Notes under the pieces: generated by a model
Seen by the model: the letters and a program-made list of their open reading frames with translations, nothing else
Databases searched by the model: none
What the model was told of the DNA's origin: nothing
Source of the DNA: Azospirillum lipoferum
Lineage (GTDB): Bacteria; Pseudomonadota; Alphaproteobacteria; Azospirillales; Azospirillaceae
DNA: 64,000 nucleotides
Assembly (NCBI RefSeq): GCF_024170005.1
Contig: NZ_JALJXJ010000004.1
Location: forward strand, 248,001 to 312,000
Direction of reading: 5' to 3'
In this document: positions 38,434 to 46,473 of the stretch, piece by piece
Layout: every line of letters starts with the position of its first letter
Position numbering within the stretch: position 1 is the stretch's first letter
Translations under genes and position numbers: made by a program

Positions 38434-39180
38434 TCACCACGGCACGGTTTCGTCCATATGAACGAAGGTTCCCGTCGGCCCGTCGTTGTCGAGCAAGGCC
38501 ATGCGCACGCCGGTGGCGGCCCCGACCGGGATTTCGAAATAGCCGTCGCCGTCGTTCATGTCGGTCTTGGTGTAGCCGGGATGGACCGCATTCACCTTGA
38601 TGGTCGTCCCGCGCAATTCGTATGCCAAATGTACAGTCCAGGAATTGAGCCCGCTTTTTGCGGCGCTGTAGGCCGGGAGCGATTTGAAATGATCGGTGTA
38701 GGCGTATGAGTCCGGATTGCTGTGGGTGCCGATCGAGGCGAGAAGGCTGGACAGGTTGACGATGCGCCCGGCCGCCGACTTGCGGATCAGGGGCAGGAAG
38801 GCCTGCGTGACTGCGACGACGCCGAAGAGATTGGTGTCGAACGTCTCGCGCCATTGCGTCAGCGGCTGCTCGGACGGCTGCTTGCCATATTGCTCGATGC
38901 GGATCGCCGCGTTGTTGACGAGAATATCGAGCCGGCCGAACTCGCGCTCGACGTTGCCGGCAGCGGCCCGGATCGTTTCGTCCCTGGTGACGTCCAGAAG
39001 GATGGGCTGCACCGCAAGCCCCTCCCCGCGCAGCGTCTCCGCCGCCATGGCCGCCCGTTCCGGATTGCGCCCCGCCAGCAGGACATGGATGCCGTTATGG
39101 GCAAGCTGACGCGCCGTCTCAAGGCCGATTCCGCGCGTGGCACCGGTGACGAGGGCGATCTTGGCAGGTTGGGTCGACAT
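38434..39180 (-). CDS. Short-chain dehydrogenase/reductase inside the dcs-like cluster
   Basis: A 248-residue classical SDR. The NAD(P) motif TGATRGIG is at residues 11-18, NNAA near 90, and the catalytic YSAAK near 170. It resembles carbonyl-reductase-type SDRs with an inserted loop before the active-site tyrosine. It sits between dcsE and dcsC in the same direction, an SDR position I do not know from the Streptomyces cluster. It may modify the product or an intermediate, or be a passenger. The ATG at 39180 starts at the homologous MSTQPAKIALVTG. No SDR step is needed in the known pathway. Confidence 0.85.
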   Translation of the reverse strand: MSTQPAKIALVTGATRGIGLETARQLAHNGIHVLLAGRNPERAAMAAETLRGEGLAVQPILLDVTRDETIRAAAGNVEREFGRLDILVNNAAIRIEQYGKQPSEQPLTQWRETFDTNLFGVVAVTQAFLPLIRKSAAGRIVNLSSLLASIGTHSNPDSYAYTDHFKSLPAYSAAKSGLNSWTVHLAYELRGTTIKVNAVHPGYTKTDMNDGDGYFEIPVGAATGVRMALLDNDGPTGTFVHMDETVPW

Positions 39181-39303
39181 CGGACATCCGTCGGTTGATT
39201 GGGCGATGGAACAGGGTGGAGAGGGGGCGGGCATCGCCGGCCGGACGATGGGGCGGAGTTTTCCGGCGGGAGGAGCCCCAGGCTGGCCTTACTGGGGCCA
39301 GCC

Positions 39304-40509
39304 TTATTGGATGCACGCAGCTCCGGACCGGCGATGGGCGGGCTGGATCGCCTTCATTCGGGACAACGGCGACCATCCTGCCATCCCATGCTGCCGCAGG
39401 TCGGCAAGGAACCCGGCCACCGCCGGGCCGAAACGGTCCGTGTCGACCAGGAAGGCGTCATGCCCCTGCGGCGATTCCAGCGGCAGGAATTTGGCATCCA
39501 CCCCGCCCGCCCGCAGTCCGACCGCGATCTGCCGTTGCTGGTTCAACGGGAACAGGACATCGCTGGATACGCCCAGGACCAGCGCCCGATCGAGGCTCAA
39601 CCGAGCCAATGCCTGGTCGGCGCTGCAGCCATAGGCATCGCCGAGGTCGAACCAGTCCATGCAGCGGCTGAGATAGAGATAGCAGTTGGGGTCGAAGCTG
39701 CGCACGAACCGGCGCGCATGGCTTTCCAGATAGCTCTCGATTTCGAATTCGCGGCCGAAGGAATCATCCTGGCCGCGCTGTGCCGCATCCAAACGCAGGC
39801 GGCCGAAACGGCCATCCCACTCCAGGGCCGAGCGGTAGCTGATGACCCCAAGCTTGCGCGCGGTCATCATCCCGCTTTCGGGATAACGCGCGTGGTCGTA
39901 ATGGCCGCCGTTCCAATGCGGGTCGAGCCGAATCGCCTCGCGCTGCAATGATCGCACGGCAATCGAAAACGGCAACGCGTGGACCGCGCTGGAAATGCTG
40001 ATGTGGCTGCTCGCCAGACCGGGATGCCGTGCCAGAAGCGATAGTGCCGTCATCCCACCCATGGAATTGCCGATGACGCAGGCCAGCCGATCGATGCCCA
40101 GCGCCCGTACCGTGAAGGCGGCCGCGTCGGCGATATCCTCGATGGAGAGTTCGGGAAACTCCAGCCGATAGGGACATCCGGTGGCCGGATCGATTGAAGC
40201 CGGCCCGGTCGAACCGTTGCAGCTTCCCAACGAATTGACGCAGATCACATGCCATAGGTCGGTGTCGATCGGCTTGCCGGGTCCGAGCATTTCCTCCCAC
40301 CAGCCGGGCGTGGGATCGCCGTCGTGCGAAGCCGCATGCGCGCTGGGCGAAAGCCCGGTGACGATCAGAATCGTATTGTCGTGCGTGTCTTGCGGCTTGC
40401 CCCAGCTTTCATATGCGATGCGCGCACCATGCAGCACGCCGCCCCGCTTGATCGGAAAGGCGGCGGGCAAATCGATGAACCGGGTCGCCGGAGGAATGAA
40501 TTCGCTCAT
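39304..40509 (-). CDS. dcsE: MetX-family serine O-acetyltransferase, DcsE-like
   Basis: A 401-residue alpha/beta hydrolase acyltransferase. The nucleophile serine (149) is in GNSMGGMTAL, the Asp in SSDVLFPL and the His in PQGHDAFL. The segment NSLGSCNGSTGPASIDPATG is of the type found in serine- rather than homoserine-specific members. DcsE acetylates L-serine to O-acetyl-L-serine, the acceptor for hydroxyurea. It lies 80 bp after dcsD and 123 bp before the SDR gene. The C-terminus runs on about 30 residues beyond the usual end. A methionine-pathway MetX is the alternative, but the context argues for the dcs role. Confidence 0.84.
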   Translation of the reverse strand: MSEFIPPATRFIDLPAAFPIKRGGVLHGARIAYESWGKPQDTHDNTILIVTGLSPSAHAASHDGDPTPGWWEEMLGPGKPIDTDLWHVICVNSLGSCNGSTGPASIDPATGCPYRLEFPELSIEDIADAAAFTVRALGIDRLACVIGNSMGGMTALSLLARHPGLASSHISISSAVHALPFSIAVRSLQREAIRLDPHWNGGHYDHARYPESGMMTARKLGVISYRSALEWDGRFGRLRLDAAQRGQDDSFGREFEIESYLESHARRFVRSFDPNCYLYLSRCMDWFDLGDAYGCSADQALARLSLDRALVLGVSSDVLFPLNQQRQIAVGLRAGGVDAKFLPLESPQGHDAFLVDTDRFGPAVAGFLADLRQHGMAGWSPLSRMKAIQPAHRRSGAACIQ

Positions 40510-40589
40510 TTGCCTGGAGAATGCTGGAATATTGCGGAACGAAGGCTGGTAAGCCCGTCGATGGAAGGCCGGTGCGGTGTCGCAGCCGG

Positions 40590-41552
40590 TCAGGCTTCAA
40601 GCGACGCCAGCCAATCGTCGTCCGAACCTTCGGTGACGCCGTCGAACAGAAAGGTCGACAGATACCGTTCGCCGGTGTCGGGCGCCATGGCGAGGATCAC
40701 CGATCCTTCCGGTGCGCTTTCCGCCACCCGCAGGGCGGTCGCCACGGTGGCGCCGGCGGAGATGCCCACGAAGATTCCCTCCTCCGCGGCAAGGCGGAGC
40801 GCCACATCGCGACCGGCCACCTCGTTCACCTCCAGCAGTTCGTCGATGACCTCGCGGTCGAGGATGCTGGGAACGAAGTTCGGCGCGAGGCCCTGGATCT
40901 GGTGAACGTTCCAACCCTTGCCTGACAGCACGGCGGCATTGTCCGGCTCGGCCACGACAATCCGCACCTCCGGCCGCGCCAGTTTCAGCATCTGGCCGAT
41001 GCCGGTCAGCGTTCCGCTGGTCCCGAAACCGGTAACGAAGTAGTCGAGGCGCTTTCCGGCGAAATCGGCAAGGATCTCCGAAGCCGTTGTCTGGCGGTGG
41101 TACGAAGGGTTGGCAGGATTGTCGAATTGCCTGGCGCGGAACCAACCGTGTTTTTCGGCCAGCTCATCGGCGATGCGGTTGCCGCCGCTGCTGCCCAGTG
41201 CGCTGGGAAACAGCAGAACCTTGCCGCCATAGGCGCGGATCAGCTTGCGCCGTTCCACCGAATACCCGTCGCCCATCACCGCGACGAAGCGATAGCCGCG
41301 CGCCGCCGCAACCATCGCAAGCGCGATCCCGACATTGCCCGAAGTGCACTCCACGATGGTATCGCCCGGCTTCAGCAGTCCCTTCCTCTCCGCATCGAGC
41401 ACGACGGAGAGAGCCAGCCGGTCCTTGACCGAACCGCCGGGATTGAATTTCTCCAGCTTCGTGTAAACCGTCACATGGTCCGGCGCGAGCCGGTTCAGCC
41501 TGACGATCGGCGTGCGGCCGATCGTGTCGAGAATGCTGTCGTAGAGCGGCAT
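40590..41552 (-). CDS. dcsD: O-ureidoserine synthase, DcsD-like (cysteine synthase family)
   Basis: A 320-residue fold-II PLP enzyme. The PLP lysine is Lys43 (GGSVKDR). The cofactor loop reads TSGNVG at 69-74 instead of the usual TSGNTG, and GDGYSVERRK occurs where cysteine synthases carry a PET-MS-ERR segment. The phosphate loop GTSGTLTGIG is intact. DcsD condenses O-acetyl-L-serine with hydroxyurea to O-ureido-L-serine and can also make cysteine. It lies 51 bp behind dcsA. The altered loop residues may reflect the bulkier nucleophile; an ordinary cysteine synthase cannot be fully excluded. Confidence 0.86.
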   Translation of the reverse strand: MPLYDSILDTIGRTPIVRLNRLAPDHVTVYTKLEKFNPGGSVKDRLALSVVLDAERKGLLKPGDTIVECTSGNVGIALAMVAAARGYRFVAVMGDGYSVERRKLIRAYGGKVLLFPSALGSSGGNRIADELAEKHGWFRARQFDNPANPSYHRQTTASEILADFAGKRLDYFVTGFGTSGTLTGIGQMLKLARPEVRIVVAEPDNAAVLSGKGWNVHQIQGLAPNFVPSILDREVIDELLEVNEVAGRDVALRLAAEEGIFVGISAGATVATALRVAESAPEGSVILAMAPDTGERYLSTFLFDGVTEGSDDDWLASLEA

Positions 41553-41603
41553 CGGAAAATCCTCGGCAAGGAAGCGATATGGGGAAGGAAGGTCACGCCT
41601 GCG

Positions 41604-42542
41604 TCAGTCCGCGGCCAATCCGCCGTCCCAGGGGGCCGGCGGATTGGCCGCGGGACCGGCTGGCGATCTTTCATCCGTCCGCCGCCCGTCTTCCGGTCGT
41701 CCCGCGCCGGCAAAGGCGAACGGGCACTTGTCGGTTCGCTCGACATTGTCCTCGATGATGCCGTATTGCCACCATTCGAGCCCCCCGGAACCGTACGAGC
41801 CGAGTTGGAGGGATCGCGGCACGCCGTCATATCCGGCGATCCGGTCACGGATATTGTTGCGAACCTTCCGTCCGGTGGGGTTGTTGCCGGCGACGACGTC
41901 GAAGCGTTCGCGGGGATTGATCACGAACAGGAAGTGCGCACCCAAATTGCGGCTTCGGCGAACCTTGTGCGCAGGATGGCTCATGTTGCAGAACAGTTGC
42001 ATGCCATTGAAGCACATGGACCAGGATGGCGAATGGGGATCGGTCGCGACGTCCTGCGGCCACGGCATCGGGTCGATCTCGTGCAGCTTCTGGAGAACGC
42101 TCCAGCCGAAGGCATGGTAGTCGGCCCACGAGCCATCCCGTATCGCATCCAGGGAAAAGGCGACGACCAGCGGAGATGCCGTGTTGAGATTGCCGTCCCA
42201 TCCTTTCGAGCACTCGACATATTCGACGAGACCGTCCGCGAGATGCCGGATCCCGGCCGGATCGACCGATTCGACAAAAATGAACTTCAATATTCCTTTT
42301 CGGATTGCACTTCTTCCGAAAATACAGGGAAATTCCTGATCGTCGACGAGCCGCGCCTTGATGTTGCCAAGAACAGTGCGGTGCCAATCGCAGCCGTCCG
42401 TCGATGCCTGCTCCTGAGACAGCATTCTTGTCTTTCGATAATTACCGCCCATTTCGTTTTCGCCTGCCTGTTGAGGGCCATCGCACGAAAAACCGTCAAT
42501 GGAAGAAGACGTGCCAATAACAGAGACATCTGCCATGACCAT
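41604..42542 (-). CDS. dcsA: Heme-dependent arginine N-hydroxylase, DcsA-like (YqcI/YcgG family)
   Basis: A 312-residue protein of the YqcI/YcgG family. Landmarks are EFPCIFGRSA (70-79), SMCFNGMQLFCNMSHPAH (175-192) followed by RRSRNLG, and FLFVINPRERFD (205-214). Members such as DcsA, and the enzyme starting guanitoxin synthesis, are heme proteins that hydroxylate a guanidine nitrogen. Here the expected reaction is L-arginine to N-hydroxy-L-arginine. A 45-residue N-terminal extension and a Pro-rich tail are not conserved. GGGAG precedes the ATG at 42542 (or 42536). It leads the minus-strand block, so its promoter lies in the AT-rich region upstream. Confidence 0.85.
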   Translation of the reverse strand: MVMADVSVIGTSSSIDGFSCDGPQQAGENEMGGNYRKTRMLSQEQASTDGCDWHRTVLGNIKARLVDDQEFPCIFGRSAIRKGILKFIFVESVDPAGIRHLADGLVEYVECSKGWDGNLNTASPLVVAFSLDAIRDGSWADYHAFGWSVLQKLHEIDPMPWPQDVATDPHSPSWSMCFNGMQLFCNMSHPAHKVRRSRNLGAHFLFVINPRERFDVVAGNNPTGRKVRNNIRDRIAGYDGVPRSLQLGSYGSGGLEWWQYGIIEDNVERTDKCPFAFAGAGRPEDGRRTDERSPAGPAANPPAPWDGGLAAD

Positions 42543-43224
42543 TTCACTCCCGGTTATTCTCTTGTATTTCGTTACGGCAAACGCCGTCTGAGCATGTTTC
42601 GGCTTTCCAGCGGATCGGAGCGCCGAATTCGGGTGTATTGCCTTCCTTTCAAACTGGGCTTTTAGAATTGGTCGCGGATATGGCGCGCTCTGCCTGCCCC
42701 TGGTGACGCCAGCCTGAAAGGGTGAAACGGTGTGTATTTCTTGCTTGAATGCGACATCCACGGTCGAAACAGGCCGGATGACATGCTCCGCATTTGTGCA
42801 TAGAGCGAAGACTGGAAAGAAGTATTTTGTTCGACTGCATAATGGTCTTTGGACATCAATACACGGTGGACGAAAGAGCAACTAGAAATTCATTTTATTT
42901 CATTGCTCACATTCGGAACGGGTATCAAACCTCTCACAAGCGTTCTAGAACGAATGTGACCGCGCGGATTTCATCGATAAAAAATTGTATCGAGTGCAAG
43001 AAATATAAATTTAAGGGAAAATCCCTGGAATTGCCGTTGTCCGCTTCTCTGCCGCTATGCGGGATTGCTGACCGATCCCGCAATTTCCCGCAGCGGATTT
43101 CGGGCCGCGGCAGGCGGGTCACATCCGTTCCAGACGGCAACGGCCCAGCCCTGCTATCCAGTGGTCCAGGAGCGCTGCATGGAAAACCATCCATGCGAGC
43201 CGGCACGTTTTCGGGGAGTATGGC
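42543..43224. other. Divergent promoter region of the dcs-like cluster
   Basis: 682 bp between dcsA (minus) and the YdcZ-type gene (plus). No gene is supported. The stretch 42820-43030 is strikingly AT-rich compared with the rest of the window and carries a long palindrome. Promoters for both directions should be here. Confidence 0.6.
42935..42958. promoter_or_regulatory. Long palindrome, candidate cluster operator
   Basis: A 24-bp inverted repeat. The centre CGTTCTAGAACG is perfectly symmetrical, and outer arms CACA and TGTG also match; only two positions per half are mismatched. It lies in the AT-rich divergent region. A partial copy of its left half (CACATTCGGAACG) lies nearby at 42908-42920. 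The binding protein is unknown. Confidence 0.6.
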
Positions 43225-43677
43225 ATGACCGCCGCTTTGTCCGCATTTTCATATCTGCTGGTGGTCGGCGCCGGCGTGAGCGTAGCTCTGCAGCAGGTTC
43301 TGAACGCAAACCTGCGGGCTGAACTCGGGTCGCCCTGGTGGGCAGGCTTCATCAGCTATTTCGTCGGCATGCTGGCGATGCTGGCAGTCGCGCTGACCTC
43401 CTCCAGCCCCCGGCTGTCCGATTCGTTCGCCGGGTCGGTGTCTTGGCTGTCATGGACCGGGGGGCTTTTCGGTGCGCTGTTCATCGGCACCGCGATTCTC
43501 ATGGTTCCCCGCCTCGGCGCCGCGACGGTTCTCGCCTTGATCGTCGTCGGACAAATGCTCGGCTCGCTCGCCTTCGACCATTTCGGCCTGTTCGGGCTTC
43601 CTCACCACCCGGTCAGCCTCACTCGCCTGGCCGGCGCGGCTTCTCTACTCCTGGGCGTCGTCCTGATCCGCCTTTGA
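43225..43677 (+). CDS. Small DMT-type membrane protein (YdcZ/DUF606 family)
   Basis: A 150-residue membrane protein with five hydrophobic helices (about 5-27, 36-57, 73-93, 98-118, 127-148). Family segments are VALQQVLNANLRAELGSPWWAGFISYFVG and LIVVGQMLGSLAFDHFGLFG. YdcZ proteins are half-size members of the drug/metabolite transporter superfamily and often act in pairs. It diverges from dcsA, so it is a good candidate for exporting the cluster's product, as a membrane protein (DcsJ) is thought to do in Streptomyces. GGGGAG precedes the ATG. No second half-transporter gene is adjacent. Confidence 0.83.
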   Translation: MTAALSAFSYLLVVGAGVSVALQQVLNANLRAELGSPWWAGFISYFVGMLAMLAVALTSSSPRLSDSFAGSVSWLSWTGGLFGALFIGTAILMVPRLGAATVLALIVVGQMLGSLAFDHFGLFGLPHHPVSLTRLAGAASLLLGVVLIRL

Positions 43678-43689
43678 AGCTGGGAGGCC

Positions 43690-44382
43690 ATGGTGAAGCT
43701 CGTCATCATTTCCGATATCCATGCCAACCACGAAGCCTTACGTGCCTTGCCCGAAGAGTATGACGAACTCTGGGTCCTCGGCGATCTTGTCAACTACGGC
43801 CCGCAGCCAAGGGAAGTCGTTGCGTACGTCATGGAAAAGGCTTCCATGGTCGTACAAGGCAATCATGATCACGCGGTGGCTTACGACGACGACTCACGCT
43901 GGAGTCCGCGCTACCGCCCGATAGCCGAAGCGACCAGACGATACACCTCCTCCGTCCTCAGCGAAGAACAGAAGGCTTATCTCCGCGGGCTTCCGCAGCA
44001 GGCGCAGGCCGAACGCGACGGTCTGCTGTTTCACCTGACGCACGCAATGCCTACAGACCCGCTCTACGGACGCTACCCGACGGAAACAGGAAGGTGGGAT
44101 TCGGCACTCGATGGACTGCAGGCGGATGTCCTTCTTGTCGGGCACACCCACATGCCGATGCTTCGCAAGGTCCGTGACATGATTGTGCTGAATCCGGGAA
44201 GCCTCGGCCAACCTCGAACCGGCACTTCGCTGGCAAGCTACGCCGTCTGTCAAAACGGCCACTTCGAACTTAAATCCTTCCGGTACCCGGTTGAAGCAAC
44301 CGTTGCGAAGCTCAGGGAGCTGGCGTTGCCGCGTCCGGTCGAAAGCGAACTTGTCGCTATTCTCGAAACCGGTTCGGTTTGA
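43690..44382 (+). CDS. Metallophosphoesterase, YfcE/MJ0936-like
   Basis: A 230-residue calcineurin-like phosphoesterase. All metal motifs are present: DIHANHEAL (Asp, His) near residue 10, GDLVNYGPQP near 32, GNHDHAV near 58, HLTHAMP near 115 and GHTHMP near 150, then NPGSLGQPR. It probably hydrolyses phosphodiesters or phosphomonoesters in the cytosol. It starts 12 bp after the YdcZ-type gene and is likely co-transcribed with it. Its GC content is lower than that of the housekeeping genes. Any link to the dcs-like pathway is unknown. Confidence 0.85.
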   Translation: MVKLVIISDIHANHEALRALPEEYDELWVLGDLVNYGPQPREVVAYVMEKASMVVQGNHDHAVAYDDDSRWSPRYRPIAEATRRYTSSVLSEEQKAYLRGLPQQAQAERDGLLFHLTHAMPTDPLYGRYPTETGRWDSALDGLQADVLLVGHTHMPMLRKVRDMIVLNPGSLGQPRTGTSLASYAVCQNGHFELKSFRYPVEATVAKLRELALPRPVESELVAILETGSV

Positions 44383-44392
44383 TGGCTTTGAA

Positions 44393-44417
44393 CCGCGCCG
44401 AGTGTGAATCGGCGCGG
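44393..44417 (+). terminator. Terminator after the metallophosphoesterase gene
   Basis: A 9-bp stem CCGCGCCGA / TCGGCGCGG with a 7-base loop, followed by GGGTTTC. The flanks TTGAA and TTTCAA extend the pairing. It starts 11 bp after the stop. Confidence 0.65.
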
Positions 44418-44744
44418 GGGTTTCAACGCTGATCGGCATGGGAGTGCGTTGGTAAAGATCGAAACTCTGGGGTCCCAGCCGCGTGCTATTTCACACATAG
44501 GTTAGCCCACGGTACCGACAAGGTGCAGCAAGAGGCCTCTGCGGCGTAGCGCCCGTCGCTTAGTCTCTGGATGAGCGCCTTTCTCACGCGGATGATAGCC
44601 GCCGACGGCTCCAGTCTGCTGTAGGTGCCAAGGCCCAGGCAGCGTAGATCGCCTCAAGGAGCCCCTCGGCGTCACCGCGCGGTGACTCGGGGTAGGCCCG
44701 GAGCGCGGCGCGGTGGACCCGACCTGTCACGGTCGATGGTTCGT
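44418..44744. other. Intergenic region with no supported gene
   Basis: On the minus strand a frame from about 44724 to 44584 reads RAALRAYPESPRGDAEGLLEAIYAAWAL, which looks protein-like but has no start and no family I know. It may be the tail of a decayed gene. Confidence 0.4.
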
Positions 44745-45758
44745 TCACCAGAAGAGCGGAGCGGTGATCCAGTAAGTGACCGCTGCGATTACAGCCGATG
44801 CGGGGATGGTGATGAACCAAGCCCAGATGATGCCACGCGCGACTCCCCAGCGCACGGAAGAGGTCCTGCGGGCGGCGCCCGCTCCCATGATGCCCCCGGT
44901 GATGGTGTGGGTGGTGGATACCGGAACGCCGAGGTGCGTGGCCAGGAACAGTGTCATCGCTCCGGCACTCTCGGCGCAGAAGCCTTGCATCGGTTTCAGG
45001 TCGGTGATCTTGGAGCCCATCGTCTTGACGATTCGCCACCCGCCCATCAGCGTGCCGAGCCCCATCGCCGCCTGGCAGATGATGACCACCCATAAAGGAA
45101 TGTGGAACTCGTTGCCCATGTAGCCCTGAGAGAACAGAAGAATGCCGATGATACCAATCGTCTTCTGGGCATCATTTCCACCGTGCCCAAGGGAGTACAG
45201 CGCTGCGGAGAATAGCTGCCCACGGCGGAAACGACGATCTACCGCGAACGGCGTCGAGCGAACGAAAATCCACGACACCACAAGCATAAGTACTTGAGCA
45301 AGGACGAACCCCAGCAGCGGAGACACCACAATGCCAGCGGCAGTCTTCCCGATACCTTCCCACACCAACACCGACGTGGTGCCTGTCTTGGCAACGGCAC
45401 CACCGATGAGCCCCCCAATCAACGCATGGCTGCTGCTCGACGGGATGCCTCCCCACCAAGTGATCAGGTTCCAGAAGATGGCGCCACCGAGCGCGCCGAG
45501 CACCACACGCGGGTCCGCGACCGCGGGGTCGATGATGCCCTTCCCGATAGTGTTAGCAACGTGAAGTCCGAAGAACAGAAACGCAATGAAGTTGAAGAAT
45601 GCTGCCCAGACAACGGCGTATTGAGGCTTTAGTACCCGCGTGGAAACTACAGTGGCAATACTGTTGGCCGCGTCATGGGCTCCATTCGTCATATCGAATG
45701 CAAGCGCAATTGCTATAATGAATACCAGAAGAGGTGTGCCGATAATCATCGTATCCAT
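44745..45758 (-). CDS. pit: Low-affinity inorganic phosphate transporter, PiT family
   Basis: A 337-residue membrane protein with about ten hydrophobic segments. The two PiT repeats are visible: MTNGAHDAANSIATVVSTRVLKP near residue 25 and LGHGGNDAQKTIGIIGILLF near 195, plus STTHTITGGIMGAG near 280. It imports phosphate or metal phosphate with a proton. The length suits the short bacterial PiT type. Its DUF47 partner gene lies upstream in the same direction but 715 bp away, separated by transposase debris. Codon use is less GC-rich than in neighbouring genes. Confidence 0.92.
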   Translation of the reverse strand: MDTMIIGTPLLVFIIAIALAFDMTNGAHDAANSIATVVSTRVLKPQYAVVWAAFFNFIAFLFFGLHVANTIGKGIIDPAVADPRVVLGALGGAIFWNLITWWGGIPSSSSHALIGGLIGGAVAKTGTTSVLVWEGIGKTAAGIVVSPLLGFVLAQVLMLVVSWIFVRSTPFAVDRRFRRGQLFSAALYSLGHGGNDAQKTIGIIGILLFSQGYMGNEFHIPLWVVIICQAAMGLGTLMGGWRIVKTMGSKITDLKPMQGFCAESAGAMTLFLATHLGVPVSTTHTITGGIMGAGAARRTSSVRWGVARGIIWAWFITIPASAVIAAVTYWITAPLFW

Positions 45759-46473
45759 GGCGTCTTTCCAACATACCGAAACTGTGGAGCATTCCAGGCC
45801 CGAGCTTGGCGCACGTGTCGCACGCCGTCATGCTCATGCCAACTACTATCTCCCGGGCGCGGTCCTTCGCCCAAGCCGGAGGGGCTTTGCCCTGAACTGA
45901 TGGTGCGGATGCCCCCCTTTCCTGGGCATCGGAGCATGCCAGGATGCGGTGTTTGTCTGACATTGCAGTGGAGGGCAGCATGGCCGAAACCTATCTGGTG
46001 GCGCTCGATCATGAGTTGCGTCCGATGGATCTGCCGACGCGGTACGAACCCGGACAACTGGCTTGGCCATCTCCTGCGCGCATGGTCGTCGCCGTCGCCC
46101 TGGCCAACAAGATGGCGCGCGCCATCTGGGCGATGGTGGTCAAGCAACAGGATTATCGGACAGCGTGCTCCGAAGGAAGCTGTAGGCGACCGACGGAATG
46201 CGTTGCGGGCCACCCGGCCCGGGGCAGGAAGATCGACTGACGGTGTAGGCGGCAAGGACTTCAATGTTCAGATGAAGAGATCCAGTCCCGGCGCGCGAGC
46301 GTCATAGCTCTCTGAACCGATGTGGGCTCCATCTTTCGAACAGCATACCGGCCCGTGGCCTGCTCAGGCCACTTTACGGGGCCTGACACACGACCGATAG
46401 AACTCCCTGCACGCCGCGCAGTGTCAGAAGATTTCTCTTGCTTAACCGGGGGGCATCCACACACGGTGCCGCC
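45759..46473. other. Gap between DUF47 gene and pit, with IS debris
   Basis: 715 bp without an intact gene. The middle holds an IS110-like transposase remnant. The rest shows broken short frames. In relatives DUF47 and pit genes usually abut, so this spacing looks secondary. Confidence 0.55.
46061..46240 (+). pseudogene. Remnant of an IS110-family transposase
   Basis: The plus-strand frame reads VVAVALANKMARAIWAMVVK followed by QQDYR. This is the conserved ALANKxARxxWAxL segment at the C-terminus of IS110/IS116/IS902 transposases. Nothing of the catalytic DEDD region or the Ser/Gly motif remains, so it is a fragment only. It lies between the phosphate-transport genes. Inverted repeats or target duplications were not found, consistent with an old or partial insertion. 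Confidence 0.65.

Noticed and set aside
40590-41552. Annotating the fold-II PLP enzyme as housekeeping cysteine synthase
   Set aside because: Possible in principle, but its loop residues deviate and it sits between dcsA and dcsE homologues, which favours the O-ureidoserine role.
46261-46464. A short minus-strand frame (67 codons) next to the IS110 remnant
   Set aside because: No family resemblance, no ribosome site and no conserved pattern; probably degraded sequence.
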